DNA of 16,461 nucleotides from Saccharofermentans sp. (GTDB taxonomy: Bacteria > Bacillota_A > Clostridia > Saccharofermentanales > Saccharofermentanaceae): positions 1 through 16,461 of the forward strand of contig JAILMZ010000153.1 of NCBI GenBank assembly GCA_024692105.1. The letters run 5' to 3'. The stretch's first letter is position 1. Each line of letters starts with the position of its first letter. The position numbers and the translations under genes were made by a program. Of the stretch, positions 1-6,689 are shown piece after piece. The notes below the pieces were generated by a model. That model saw nothing but the letters and a program-made list of their open reading frames with translations, was not told where the DNA came from and searched no databases.

Positions 1-124
1 ACTCTTTGACGAACTGCGCGATGTTGATACCGTGCTGTCCAAGAGCTGGTCCTACCGGCGGCGCGGGTGTTGCTTTGCCTGCAGGTATCTGAAGCTTTAC
101 ATAACCTGCTACTTTTTTAGCCAT
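1..124 (-). CDS. rplK: 50S ribosomal protein L11, N-terminal part (cut by window edge)
   Basis: Reading leftwards from an ATG at 122-124, the first 41 codons begin [20 protein letters not shown] and continue with the L11 signature [15 protein letters not shown]11 binds the 23S rRNA GTPase-associated region and takes part in factor binding and the stringent response. A strong GGGAGGTGG ribosome binding site lies just upstream. The gene follows nusG by about 60 bp, the usual bacterial order secE-nusG-rplK-rplA. The rest of the gene lies beyond position 1, so length and C-terminus cannot be judged. The identification is secure. Confidence 0.96.
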   Translation of the reverse strand, partial: MAKKVAGYVKLQIPAGKATPAPPVGPALGQHGINIAQFVKE

Positions 125-156
125 ACTGGCCACCTCCCAATTAATTATTTATTACG

Positions 157-172
157 CGGGCCCGAAGACCCG
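157..172 (-). other. Stable UUCG-loop RNA hairpin between nusG and rplK
   Basis: On the minus strand the nusG-rplK gap contains CGGGTC-TTCG-GGCCCG: a six-pair stem (one T-G wobble) closed by a C(UUCG)G tetraloop, a loop type known to be unusually stable. No T-run follows, so it does not look like an intrinsic terminator. It may stabilise or mark a processing point in the mRNA ahead of rplK. The structure is read directly from the sequence; its function is inference. Confidence 0.45.
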
Positions 173-184
173 GAGTAAACTTGC

Positions 185-733
185 TTATACCTTTCTGACC
201 TTGATGAAATCGAGTGTCAGAGGTGTCTCTCTTCCAAACATGGATACCGTAACGGTAACCTGCTGCTTCTCTTCGTTGATGTCCTTTACGATAGCCTTGC
301 TGTCCTTGAAAGGTCCGTCGGTGATGATAATGAGATCGCCGACCTCGTAATCGACTTCCACTGTGGAAGGTACTATGAGACCCATCTTGATAAGATCCTC
401 GTCGGACATCGGGGAAGGCTTGTTCGGGTCGGGTGCAACAAATCCGGTAACGCCGTTGGTGTTACGGATCCTGTACCACAGTTCCTTATCAACCTTATCG
501 TTATTGCCGTATACGAGCTTAAGGAACAGATAGTTCGGGAAACGAAGGACTTCCTTTTCCTTGCGCTTGCCGTTCTTCGTCTCGACAACCAGATCAGTGG
601 GAAGGAGGACTTCCTGGATGATATCCCTTAAGCCCTGCGCATCCGCGTAGTTATCGATAGCCATCTTAACTTTTTTCTCATAGCCGCCAAAGGTATGAAT
701 GATATACCACTTAGCCTCGTTATTCTCCGGCAT
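185..733 (-). CDS. nusG: Transcription elongation/antitermination factor NusG
   Basis: This encodes 182 residues, the usual NusG length. The N-terminal NGN domain begins with KWYIIHTFGGYEKKVK and includes the core FPNYLFLKL and the segment VTGFVAPDPNKPSPMSDED. The C-terminal KOW domain (about residues 128-182) has VGDLIIITDGPFKDSKA and ends with the typical strand pattern. NusG binds RNA polymerase to modulate pausing and termination, and its KOW domain can contact NusE/ribosome or Rho. An AGGAG ribosome binding site precedes the ATG. It follows secE by 19 bp and is probably cotranscribed with rpmG, secE and rplK. Confidence 0.97.
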   Translation of the reverse strand: MPENNEAKWYIIHTFGGYEKKVKMAIDNYADAQGLRDIIQEVLLPTDLVVETKNGKRKEKEVLRFPNYLFLKLVYGNNDKVDKELWYRIRNTNGVTGFVAPDPNKPSPMSDEDLIKMGLIVPSTVEVDYEVGDLIIITDGPFKDSKAIVKDINEEKQQVTVTVSMFGRETPLTLDFIKVRKV

Positions 734-752
734 TATAAACTCCTAGTAAATA

Positions 753-1058
753 TCAGCCTTCGCTGCTTGCCTCGGTCTCAGCCTCGGATGCAGGAAGTTC
801 CACCACCATCTCGGAAACTGTCGGGACAGTAGGCTCTGTCTCTACTACGTCGTAGAATCCTATATTGTCGAGTACCCAGCGTCCGCCTGTTCCGATAAGA
901 GTCAGGTAAACGGCAAAGAACAGAATTACAAGCAGTACAACAGCAGAAGTCTTCGCGAGCTTCTCCTTTGTAGGCCATGTGACCCTCTTGAGCTCTGCAA
1001 TGATATCCGAGAACTTCTTGCCTATACGCTTAAAGATGTTATTCTTCTTGTCCGCCAT
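753..1058 (-). CDS. secE: Preprotein translocase subunit SecE with acidic C-terminal tail
   Basis: This encodes 101 residues. A basic cytoplasmic amphipathic segment carries the SecE hallmark ELKRVTWPTKEKL (about residues 22-34). It is followed by one membrane helix (about 38-58) and the short conserved end around WVLDNIGF. SecE clamps SecY in the protein-conducting channel of the plasma membrane. Single-span SecE proteins of Gram-positives are usually about 60-75 residues. Here roughly 30 extra residues (about 71-101) rich in Glu, Ser, Thr and Pro follow the membrane helix and should face outside. An AAAGGAT ribosome binding site precedes the ATG. It lies between rpmG and nusG, the standard context. 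Confidence 0.93.
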   Translation of the reverse strand: MADKKNNIFKRIGKKFSDIIAELKRVTWPTKEKLAKTSAVVLLVILFFAVYLTLIGTGGRWVLDNIGFYDVVETEPTVPTVSEMVVELPASEAETEASSEG

Positions 1059-1075
1059 TTTAATATCCTTTGGGA

Positions 1076-1240
1076 TTACTTGGATTCCCTGTGAACAGTG
1101 TGCTTACGGCAGAAAGGGCAGTACTTCTTCAGTTCAAGTCTTTCTGTATCGTTCTTCTTATTCTTGAATGTCTGATAATTTCTCTGCTTGCATTCTGTGC
1201 ATGCAAGTGTGATCTTATCACGTGCACCGGCCTTTGCCAT
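1076..1240 (-). CDS. rpmG: 50S ribosomal protein L33 (zinc-ribbon type)
   Basis: Starting at the ATG at 1238-1240 the product is 54 residues: [20 protein letters not shown] and onward. Two Cys pairs, CTEC near residue 15 and CPFC near residue 42, make it the zinc-binding (C+) form of L33. The longer open frame running upstream to 1297 is rejected as the start. A GGAGG sits 9 bp before the chosen ATG, and L33 proteins normally begin just before the [10 protein letters not shown] motif. It heads the rpmG-secE-nusG-rplK cluster and has its own promoter candidate upstream. A tRNA-Trp gene often found near this cluster is not present. Confidence 0.96.
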   Translation of the reverse strand: MAKAGARDKITLACTECKQRNYQTFKNKKNDTERLELKKYCPFCRKHTVHRESK

Positions 1241-1263
1241 GGTCTGATACCTCCAAATCTTCT

Positions 1264-1293
1264 GTTCCGGCCTGCTTTTCCGGCCCTCGGAAC
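1264..1293 (-). other. Hairpin in the rpmG leader
   Basis: In the transcribed strand, GTTCC and GGCC pair with GGCC and GGAAC across a 9-nt loop, giving nine base pairs interrupted by a 3-nt bulge. It lies 24 bp upstream of the rpmG ATG and ahead of its GGAGG. No T-run follows. It could be a leader structure that affects mRNA stability or translation of L33, but there is no direct evidence of function. Confidence 0.3.
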
Positions 1294-1313
1294 GCAAAAA
1301 CGCGCATTAAAAA

Positions 1314-1332
1314 TAAACCTCTTGCGGGTTTA
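1314..1332 (-). terminator. Weak candidate terminator after the his operon
   Basis: Reading the minus strand, TAAACC-(7 nt)-GGTTTA is followed at once by a T-rich run (TTTTTAA). This has the form of a short intrinsic terminator about 40 bp past the hisE stop. The six-pair stem has only two G-C pairs, so it would be weak. It also lies at or just downstream of the predicted rpmG transcription start, so it could stop his read-through only partly, or be a 5' leader element of the next transcript. Confidence 0.35.
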
Positions 1333-1341
1333 AGCCTAACG

Positions 1342-1371
1342 ATTTTATCACAGGTGGTTATGAAAAGTCAA
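1342..1371 (-). promoter_or_regulatory. Sigma-A-type promoter for rpmG-secE-nusG-rplK
   Basis: On the minus strand, TTGACT (1366-1371) and TAAAAT (1342-1347) are separated by 18 bp, with a TGA just before the -10 box that gives an extended -10. The -35 box directly abuts the hisE stop codon at 1372-1374. The expected start of transcription is near 1335, about 95 bp upstream of the rpmG ATG. This would let the transcription/translation cluster be expressed independently of histidine control. Match quality is good but the promoter is predicted only from sequence. Confidence 0.65.
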
Positions 1372-1650
1372 TCAACTTCTTCTGGATCTGAGTTCTGCCT
1401 CAACATCATCAAGTGTGATGCCTCGGTCTACCATCAGAACGAGAAGGTGATATTCGAGATCGGCGATCTCCTGGATCGTTGCCTTGCGGTCTCTCTGGGA
1501 AGCCGCGATGACTACTTCAACAGCCTCTTCGCCGAGCTTTTTGGAGATCTTGTCCGTGCCCTTGTCGAAGAGATAGTTGGTGTAAGAACCCTCTGTCGGG
1601 TTTGCCTTACGGTCGGTGATTACGCTGTACAGTTCCTTTAAGATATCCAT
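1372..1650 (-). CDS. hisE: Phosphoribosyl-ATP pyrophosphohydrolase
   Basis: This encodes 92 residues from the ATG at 1648-1650, which is preceded by AGGAGG at ideal spacing; a longer in-frame extension upstream overlaps hisFI and is rejected. The MazG-like helical fold is recognisable from LFDKGTDKISKKLGEEAVEV (about residues 27-46) and EIADLEYHLLVLM (about 61-73), with the acidic metal-binding Glu and Asp residues present. It carries out step 2 of histidine synthesis, PR-ATP to PR-AMP plus pyrophosphate. In many bacteria hisE is fused to hisI; here it is separate and hisI is fused to hisF instead. It is the last gene of the his operon, 14 bp after hisFI. Confidence 0.95.
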   Translation of the reverse strand: MDILKELYSVITDRKANPTEGSYTNYLFDKGTDKISKKLGEEAVEVVIAASQRDRKATIQEIADLEYHLLVLMVDRGITLDDVEAELRSRRS

Positions 1651-1664
1651 ATTAATCCTCCTGA

Positions 1665-2783
1665 TCAGTCTGTTCCGAGGTCCCAATCCTCGAGTTTGGT
1701 ATAAAAGCAATTCTTATTTCCCGTGTGGCATGCGGCTCCTGTCTGCTCGACAGTGTACAGGAGAGTGTCCCTGTCGCAGTCGATCCTGCATGAGACCACC
1801 TTCTGAACATGGCCGGATGTCTCGCCCTTCTTCCAGAGTGTCTCGCGGGAACGGGAGTAATAGTGCATGTAGCCTGTCTCGCATGTGAGGGCAAAAGCCT
1901 CATAGTTCATGTATGCCATCATAAGGACTTCGCCGGTCGCGCTATCCTGCGTGATCGCGGGAACCATGCCGTCGTTGTTCTTTTTCATGTGCGCCCACAT
2001 ATCCAGGCTCGGGGATATCTTCCTGACAGGGATGCCCTCGCCTTCAAGGTAGTCCTTCAGATCCGATATCTTTATCTCGCCGAAATGGAACAGGCTTGCT
2101 GCGAGCACCGCATCCGCCTTGCCGTCAACTATCGCATCCTTGAAATCCACCAGGCTGCCTGCACCGCCGGAAGCGATGACGGGAATGCCGACCGCTTCGG
2201 AGATCATGGAAGTGATCTTGTTGTCGTAGCCGGACTTTGTTCCGTCCTTGTCCATGGATGTGAGCAGTATCTCGCCGGCACCCAGGCTCTCCGCCTTCTT
2301 TGCCCATTCGAGCGCATCGATGCCGGTAGGTTTCGTGCCGCCTGCGATGACGACTTCATATCCTGACGGGAAACCCTCTTCCCTTGCTTTTACGTCTATT
2401 GCTACAACAACGCACTGCGAACCGAAGATCTCTGCCGCGCGGCTGATGAACGCCGGATCCTTAACAGCGGCCGAGTTGAGGGATACCTTGTCGGCACCTG
2501 CCTCGAGGATGGCCCTGATATCCTGGACTGTCCTGATGCCGCCTCCGACCGTAAACGGAATGAATACCTCGGATGCAACGCGTGAGACCATGTCGATGGT
2601 AGTATCGCGGGACTCGAGTGTTGCGGTGATGTCGAGGAACACGAGTTCGTCGGCACCCGACAGGTTGTATGTTTTCGCGCACTCAACGGGATCGCCTGCG
2701 TCCCTAAGAGAGACGAAGTTCACGCCCTTTACTACTCTTCCGTCCTTAACGTCGAGGCACGGGATTATACGTTTTGTAAGCAT
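1665..2783 (-). CDS. hisF: HisF-HisI fusion: imidazole glycerol phosphate synthase cyclase subunit / phosphoribosyl-AMP cyclohydrolase
   Basis: This encodes 372 residues in two parts. Residues 1-252 form a HisF TIM barrel starting [20 protein letters not shown], with catalytic Asp11 and Asp130, the FTVGGGIR phosphate loop (about 77-84) and ASGGAG (about 204-209). After a short linker, residues 262-372 form HisI with [16 protein letters not shown] (about 310-325), the metal-binding DCDRD (about 335-339), QTGAACHTG and a final Cys at about 359. HisF joins with HisH to turn PRFAR into IGP and AICAR (step 5), and HisI opens the PR-AMP ring (step 3). The two steps are not consecutive; HisA acts between them. 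The frame is open throughout, so this is a true fusion, not a sequencing join seen at a stop. It overlaps the end of hisA by 19 bp. Confidence 0.96.
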   Translation of the reverse strand: MLTKRIIPCLDVKDGRVVKGVNFVSLRDAGDPVECAKTYNLSGADELVFLDITATLESRDTTIDMVSRVASEVFIPFTVGGGIRTVQDIRAILEAGADKVSLNSAAVKDPAFISRAAEIFGSQCVVVAIDVKAREEGFPSGYEVVIAGGTKPTGIDALEWAKKAESLGAGEILLTSMDKDGTKSGYDNKITSMISEAVGIPVIASGGAGSLVDFKDAIVDGKADAVLAASLFHFGEIKISDLKDYLEGEGIPVRKISPSLDMWAHMKKNNDGMVPAITQDSATGEVLMMAYMNYEAFALTCETGYMHYYSRSRETLWKKGETSGHVQKVVSCRIDCDRDTLLYTVEQTGAACHTGNKNCFYTKLEDWDLGTD

Positions 2784-3478
2784 TTTGCCAGGTCCACCCT
2801 TCCCTCGTAGATAGCCTTGCCGACGATAACGCCCGCGCAGCCGGATGTTTTTATCTCCATAATGTCGTCGTCCGAGCCTATGCCGCCCGAAGCAATGACT
2901 GCAAGGCCTGTCTTTTCCACCATCTCGCGAGTTGCTTCCGTCGCGGGACCGGTGAGCATGCCGTCTCTTGCAATGTCGGTGAACACCACCGTGGACGCAC
3001 CGATATCTTTCATCATAAGCGCGAAATCAACCGCCTTAAGGCTAGACTCCTGTGTCCAGCCGTCAACGGAAACGAATCCGCCCTTTGCATCTATTCCTAT
3101 CGCGACCTTCTCGCCGTACTTGGCGATGGCCTGCTTCGTGAACTCCGGATCTTTTACCGCAGCTGTCCCCAGTACCGCACGGGATACGCCGTACTCTTCG
3201 ATCCATTTCGAGAGAGTATCCATGTTGCGGATTCCGCCGCCGGTGTCTACCTTGAGTCCCGTCTTAAGCGAGATCTCGCGGATGACTTCGTGGTTCGTGG
3301 GGATGCCTGACTTGGCAGCATCCAGGTCCACGATGTGGATCCACTCCGCGCCGGCTTCCTTGAAAGCCATTGCCTGTGCGAGCGGGTCGTCGTTATATGT
3401 GGTGACATCGTCGTACTTGCCCTGTCTGAGCCTGACGCACTTGCCTCCGATGAGGTCGATCGCGGGAAGTATTATCAT
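2765..3478 (-). CDS. hisA: ProFAR isomerase
   Basis: This encodes 237 residues, the normal length for this TIM-barrel enzyme. Motifs are [18 protein letters not shown] at the N-terminus with catalytic Asp8, VDTGGGIR (about 77-84), catalytic Asp130 in [18 protein letters not shown] (about 166-174) and ASGGIG near the C-terminus. It catalyses the Amadori rearrangement of ProFAR to PRFAR (step 4). The ATG overlaps the hisH stop by 4 bp (ATGA) and the 3' end overlaps hisF by 19 bp, so translation is probably coupled across hisH-hisA-hisFI. I see no features suggesting the dual HisA/TrpF (PriA) enzyme, but that cannot be excluded by reading alone. Confidence 0.95.
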   Translation of the reverse strand: MIILPAIDLIGGKCVRLRQGKYDDVTTYNDDPLAQAMAFKEAGAEWIHIVDLDAAKSGIPTNHEVIREISLKTGLKVDTGGGIRNMDTLSKWIEEYGVSRAVLGTAAVKDPEFTKQAIAKYGEKVAIGIDAKGGFVSVDGWTQESSLKAVDFALMMKDIGASTVVFTDIARDGMLTGPATEATREMVEKTGLAVIASGGIGSDDDIMEIKTSGCAGVIVGKAIYEGRVDLAKCLQNV

Positions 3479-4095
3479 CTTGCCGTTCTCCTTGCAAACT
3501 TCGAAAGGATCTGCAGACCGGCCTCACCGCTTTTCTCGGGGTGGAACTGCGTCGCGAAGATGTTGCCTCTCTCGAAAGCGGCACAGTACTTAATGCCGTA
3601 GTTAACATAGGCCGCAGCATCCACCTTGTCATCGGGCTCGCAGTAATACGAGTGGACGAGGTATACATAGTCGCCTTCGCTCAAAAGGGAACCCGTAACA
3701 TCCTCCAGCTTATTCCAGCCGATCTGCGGGACCTTGAGGTCGCCTGCGGGGAATCTCTTTACCTTGCCGGGAATGATGCCGAGACCTGCCATGGGTTCTT
3801 CGTTCTCCCACAGGTCCCTGCACTCTTCTGAGCCGTCCATCAAAAGTTGCATTCCGAGGCAGATGCCGAGGAAAGGCTTGCCCGAAGCTGCCGCTTCTTT
3901 GACGGCAATGTCGAGTTCTTTCATCTGTAGGTTCTCCATGGCAGCACCGAAAGCGCCTACTCCGGGAAGGACAACACCGGATGCTGCCTTGATGACGGCA
4001 GGATCCGATGTTATTACCGAGTCATATTTAAGATGGTCAAAGGCTTTCTTGACTGAGCCGAGATTGCCCATTCCATAGTCGATTATGGCTATCAA
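3475..4095 (-). CDS. hisH: Imidazole glycerol phosphate synthase glutaminase subunit
   Basis: This encodes 206 residues of a class I glutamine amidotransferase. The catalytic triad is visible: Cys79 in GICLGMQLL, then His185 and Glu187 in FHPEKSG. It supplies ammonia to HisF for conversion of PRFAR to IGP plus AICAR. The start chosen is a TTG at 4093-4095, because it gives the canonical N-terminus MIAIIDYGMGNLGSVKKAF and has AAAGGA 9 bp upstream. The open frame extends to a GTG at 4131, but that would add 12 unusual residues and overlap purC by 34 bp. With the TTG start the gap to purC is only 2 bp, implying coupling. It is translated in the same chain of overlaps as hisA. Confidence 0.93.
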   Translation of the reverse strand: MIAIIDYGMGNLGSVKKAFDHLKYDSVITSDPAVIKAASGVVLPGVGAFGAAMENLQMKELDIAVKEAAASGKPFLGICLGMQLLMDGSEECRDLWENEEPMAGLGIIPGKVKRFPAGDLKVPQIGWNKLEDVTGSLLSEGDYVYLVHSYYCEPDDKVDAAAYVNYGIKYCAAFERGNIFATQFHPEKSGEAGLQILSKFARRTAR

Positions 4096-4097
4096 AT

Positions 4098-4979
4098 TCA
4101 GATTTCCTTTCCGGTGATCCTTGTGTAGCACTCTCTGTATTTCTCAGCAGTCTTGTCGATGATCTCCTGAGGGAGTGTCGGTGCGGGATATGTCTTATCC
4201 CAGTCGAGTGTCTCGAGCCATTCTCTGAGGAACTGCTTGTCGAAGCTCTTCTGCGCTCTGCCCGGCTGATAGTCTGCAAGATCCCAGAATCTTGAAGAGT
4301 CGGGAGTAAACATCTCGTCGCAGACAGTGAGAACGCCGTCGATCTTACCGAACTCGAACTTGGTGTCAGCGAGGATCAGGCCCTTTGTAAGAGCGAACTC
4401 GGATACCTTTGTGTAGAGCGCGAGCGAAGCATCGCGGAGCGCCTTTGCGTCTTCCTCACCGATGAGGTCAACGAGCTGCTCGTATGTGATGTTGATGTCG
4501 TGGCCGGACTCTTCCTTTGTGGAAGGCGTGAAGAGAGGCTCAGGGAGCTTATCGCCCTGGAGCAGTCCTTCGGGCATCTTGATGCCGCCTACCGTGCCGG
4601 ACTTCTTGTATTCCTTGAGAGCGGAACCTTCGAGGTAACCTCTTACGATGCATTCTGCAGGCAGCATCTCGGCCTTCTTAACGAGCATCGAACGTCCTTC
4701 GAGTTCTTCCTTATACTGGTCGAAGCCTGCGGGGTACTTGGATACGTCGGTGGTGATAACGTGGTTCGGGATGATGTCTTTCGTGAAATCAAACCAGAAC
4801 GCAGAGATGGAAGAGAGCACTCTGCCCTTGTCCGGGATCAGTTCGTCGAAGATGACGTCGAACGCGGAGATCCTGTCGGTTACGATCATGAGGAGGGAAT
4901 CTCCCGTGTCGTAGATGCTCCTTACCTTGCCCTGTGCGAGCACCGGCTTGTCAATAAAGCTTGTGTCTTTGATAAGCAT
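4098..4979 (-). CDS. purC: SAICAR synthetase (phosphoribosylaminoimidazole-succinocarboxamide synthase)
   Basis: This encodes 293 residues. Family motifs are QGKVRSIYDTGDSLLMIVTD near residues 16-35, DRISAFDV, VRGYLEGSALKEY (about 112-124), FTPSTKEESGHD, ILADTKFEFG and DEMFTPDSSRFW. It is an ATP-dependent ligase joining CAIR and aspartate to give SAICAR in de novo purine synthesis. The chain is longer than the roughly 235-240-residue Bacillus-type enzyme and closer to the long Ade1-like form. A GGAGG ribosome binding site precedes the ATG. It lies between hisB (30 bp gap) and hisH (2 bp gap), an unusual position; both PurC (via PurB) and HisH/HisF lead to AICAR. Being inside the operon, it should share histidine control unless an unseen internal promoter exists. 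Confidence 0.96.
   Translation of the reverse strand: MLIKDTSFIDKPVLAQGKVRSIYDTGDSLLMIVTDRISAFDVIFDELIPDKGRVLSSISAFWFDFTKDIIPNHVITTDVSKYPAGFDQYKEELEGRSMLVKKAEMLPAECIVRGYLEGSALKEYKKSGTVGGIKMPEGLLQGDKLPEPLFTPSTKEESGHDINITYEQLVDLIGEEDAKALRDASLALYTKVSEFALTKGLILADTKFEFGKIDGVLTVCDEMFTPDSSRFWDLADYQPGRAQKSFDKQFLREWLETLDWDKTYPAPTLPQEIIDKTAEKYRECYTRITGKEI
4105..4110 (-). promoter_or_regulatory. Ribosome binding site deciding the hisH start
   Basis: AAAGGA on the minus strand lies within the last codons of purC and 9 bp upstream of the TTG at 4093-4095. It supports that TTG over the upstream in-frame GTG at 4131, which would place this site inside hisH. Confidence 0.6.
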
Positions 4980-5009
4980 GTTTATATCCTCCGAATAGTT
5001 GTTATTATC

Positions 5010-5600
5010 TTAAAGTACGCCCTTGGTCGAGATGACCTGGTCAGCAAATCTCGGGTCAGGTTCAGTTGCCTCGCGCAGAGCTCCTGCGAGAGCCTTGAAC
5101 ATCGCCTCTGCCTTGTGGTGATCGTTCGTGCCGTAAGGTGAGCTGATGTGCAGCGTGATCATTGCGTTATAAGCAAACGATCTGAAGAACTCCTCGAAGA
5201 GCTGCGTATCCATCTCACCACAGAAGTCTCCTGCGAATTCCGCGTCAAACACGATGAACGGTCTGCCGGAGATATCGATGACGCAGTCTCCCAAAGCCTC
5301 GTCCATGGGAATCGAAGCCGAGCCGTATCTTCTGATGCCGACCTTATCGCCGAGAGCCTGAGCCATTGCCTGGCCAAGAACGATGCCGGTATCCTCGACT
5401 GAGTGATGAGCGTCCACCTTAAGGTCGCCCTTGCAGACGATATCCATGTCGATGCCTGAGTGTTTCGACAGAGCGGTAAGCATGTGGTCGAAGAATCCGA
5501 TCCCTGTATCGATGTTGTTGCTACCAGTGCCATCTAAGTCAACCCTGACCTTGATGTCGGTCTCTTTTGTAGTACGTGCGATCTCAGCTGTTCTAGACAT
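5010..5600 (-). CDS. hisB: Imidazoleglycerol-phosphate dehydratase (monofunctional)
   Basis: This encodes 196 residues, the size of the single-function enzyme without the fused phosphatase domain seen in enterobacteria. The two metal-binding His clusters are DAHHSVEDTG (His65, His66) and NDHHKAEAMFKAL (His161, His162), with GIGFFDHMLTAL near residues 33-44. It dehydrates IGP to imidazole acetol phosphate (step 6). The ATG lies inside the end of hisC, overlapping its stop by 8 bp, and is preceded by GGAGGAG. Because this HisB has no phosphatase domain, histidinol-phosphate phosphatase must come from another locus. Confidence 0.96.
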   Translation of the reverse strand: MSRTAEIARTTKETDIKVRVDLDGTGSNNIDTGIGFFDHMLTALSKHSGIDMDIVCKGDLKVDAHHSVEDTGIVLGQAMAQALGDKVGIRRYGSASIPMDEALGDCVIDISGRPFIVFDAEFAGDFCGEMDTQLFEEFFRSFAYNAMITLHISSPYGTNDHHKAEAMFKALAGALREATEPDPRFADQVISTKGVL

Positions 5601-6684
5601 TTTTGATCTCCTCCGTGCATGCCTCTACGAGCGCTCTCATCTCTTCATCGGTACCTATCGTTATGCGCAGGTAGTCGCGAAGAACGTCTTTATCGAAATA
5701 CCTCACAAGTATACCCTTTTCGCGCAGGTTTTTATATAACAATCCTGCATCAACCCCTGCGGGGGGCTTTGCGAAAACAAAATTCGCGGAAGACTCCGGC
5801 ATGGTGAACCCGAGTGCCTTAAGCGCATCTTCGGTATATTTCCTCGTCGCGATTATCTTCGCGCGGCATTCCCTGTGATATTCCTCATCCGAGATTGCAG
5901 CGGCCGCAACCTTCTGTGCGAGCCTGTCCGTCGGGTAGGAATTGAACGAATCCCTTGCCCTCTTAAGACCCTCTATCAGTTCTTCCGATGCGATCGCGTA
6001 GCCGATCCTGAGACCTGCGAGCGAGTACGACTTTGAAGTCGTCCTTACCACGCAGAGGTTCGGGTTCTTATCAAGAAGGCTTACCGCCGTCTCGTAGGGC
6101 TCGGCGAAATACGCATACGCCTCGTCGATGATGACGACCGAGTCGGGGTTCTTCTCACAGATGTAAGAGATGTCATCAAGTGAGATGGCGCGCGACGTCG
6201 GTGCGTTCGGATTTGCGATCGCGATGCCGCAGTTGGGCACGTCCTCATAGTCTGTCTTCTCGAGCCTGAAGTCTTCACGGAGCGGGATCTTCTTTGATCT
6301 CAGATCGTAGAAACTCTCGTATACCGGATAGAAGCTGTACGAGAACTCCGGCGTCAGCACCGGCAGGTCCGTAATGCCGTCCTTCTCGAAAAAGGTCTGG
6401 AAGCAGATCGCGAGTACCTCGTCCGAACCGTTGCCGCAGAACACCTGGGAAGGCTTGACTCCCTCGCGCTGTGCGATGGCAGCAACAAGTTCGCCGCCGT
6501 CGGTGTTCGGGTAGAGCCTGAGATCAAGGATGTCGATCTGCGCTAGAGCCTCTGCTACCTTCGGCGAAGGCGCGTAAGGGTTCTCGTTCGTGTTCAGTTT
6601 GATGATCTTCTGGCCTTCCTTGGGCTGTTCACCCGCGACGTAAGGCTCTGCATCATTTATCTTTTTATTCCAATACTTACTCAT
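5593..6684 (-). CDS. hisC: Histidinol-phosphate aminotransferase
   Basis: This encodes 363 residues of a class I/II fold PLP aminotransferase. Landmarks are KLNTNENPYAPSP (about 29-41), CGNGSDEVL (about 83-91), IANPNAPTS (about 157-164), IIDEAYAYF (about 185-193) and the PLP Lys218 in TTSKSYSLAGLRIGYA. It converts imidazole acetol phosphate to histidinol phosphate (step 7). It starts 5 bp after the hisD stop and overlaps hisB by 8 bp, so it is embedded in the operon. Motifs match HisC and the position between hisD and hisB supports this over other related aminotransferases. Confidence 0.95.
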   Translation of the reverse strand: MSKYWNKKINDAEPYVAGEQPKEGQKIIKLNTNENPYAPSPKVAEALAQIDILDLRLYPNTDGGELVAAIAQREGVKPSQVFCGNGSDEVLAICFQTFFEKDGITDLPVLTPEFSYSFYPVYESFYDLRSKKIPLREDFRLEKTDYEDVPNCGIAIANPNAPTSRAISLDDISYICEKNPDSVVIIDEAYAYFAEPYETAVSLLDKNPNLCVVRTTSKSYSLAGLRIGYAIASEELIEGLKRARDSFNSYPTDRLAQKVAAAAISDEEYHRECRAKIIATRKYTEDALKALGFTMPESSANFVFAKPPAGVDAGLLYKNLREKGILVRYFDKDVLRDYLRITIGTDEEMRALVEACTEEIKNV

Positions 6685-6689
6685 CTTTA

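Noticed and set aside
1241..1371. tRNA gene or T-box riboswitch near rpmG or the his operon
   Set aside because: No cloverleaf or CCA-ended acceptor stem is visible, and the his leader (about 50 bp) is too short for a T-box and carries operators instead.
2248..3593. Long plus-strand open frames opposite hisA, hisF and hisH
   Set aside because: They are antisense shadows of well-conserved his genes, with no credible start context or motif.
4096..4131. Upstream GTG start for hisH
   Set aside because: It adds 12 residues not seen in HisH proteins and overlaps purC; the TTG at 4093-4095 gives the canonical MIAIIDYGMGN start with a ribosome binding site.
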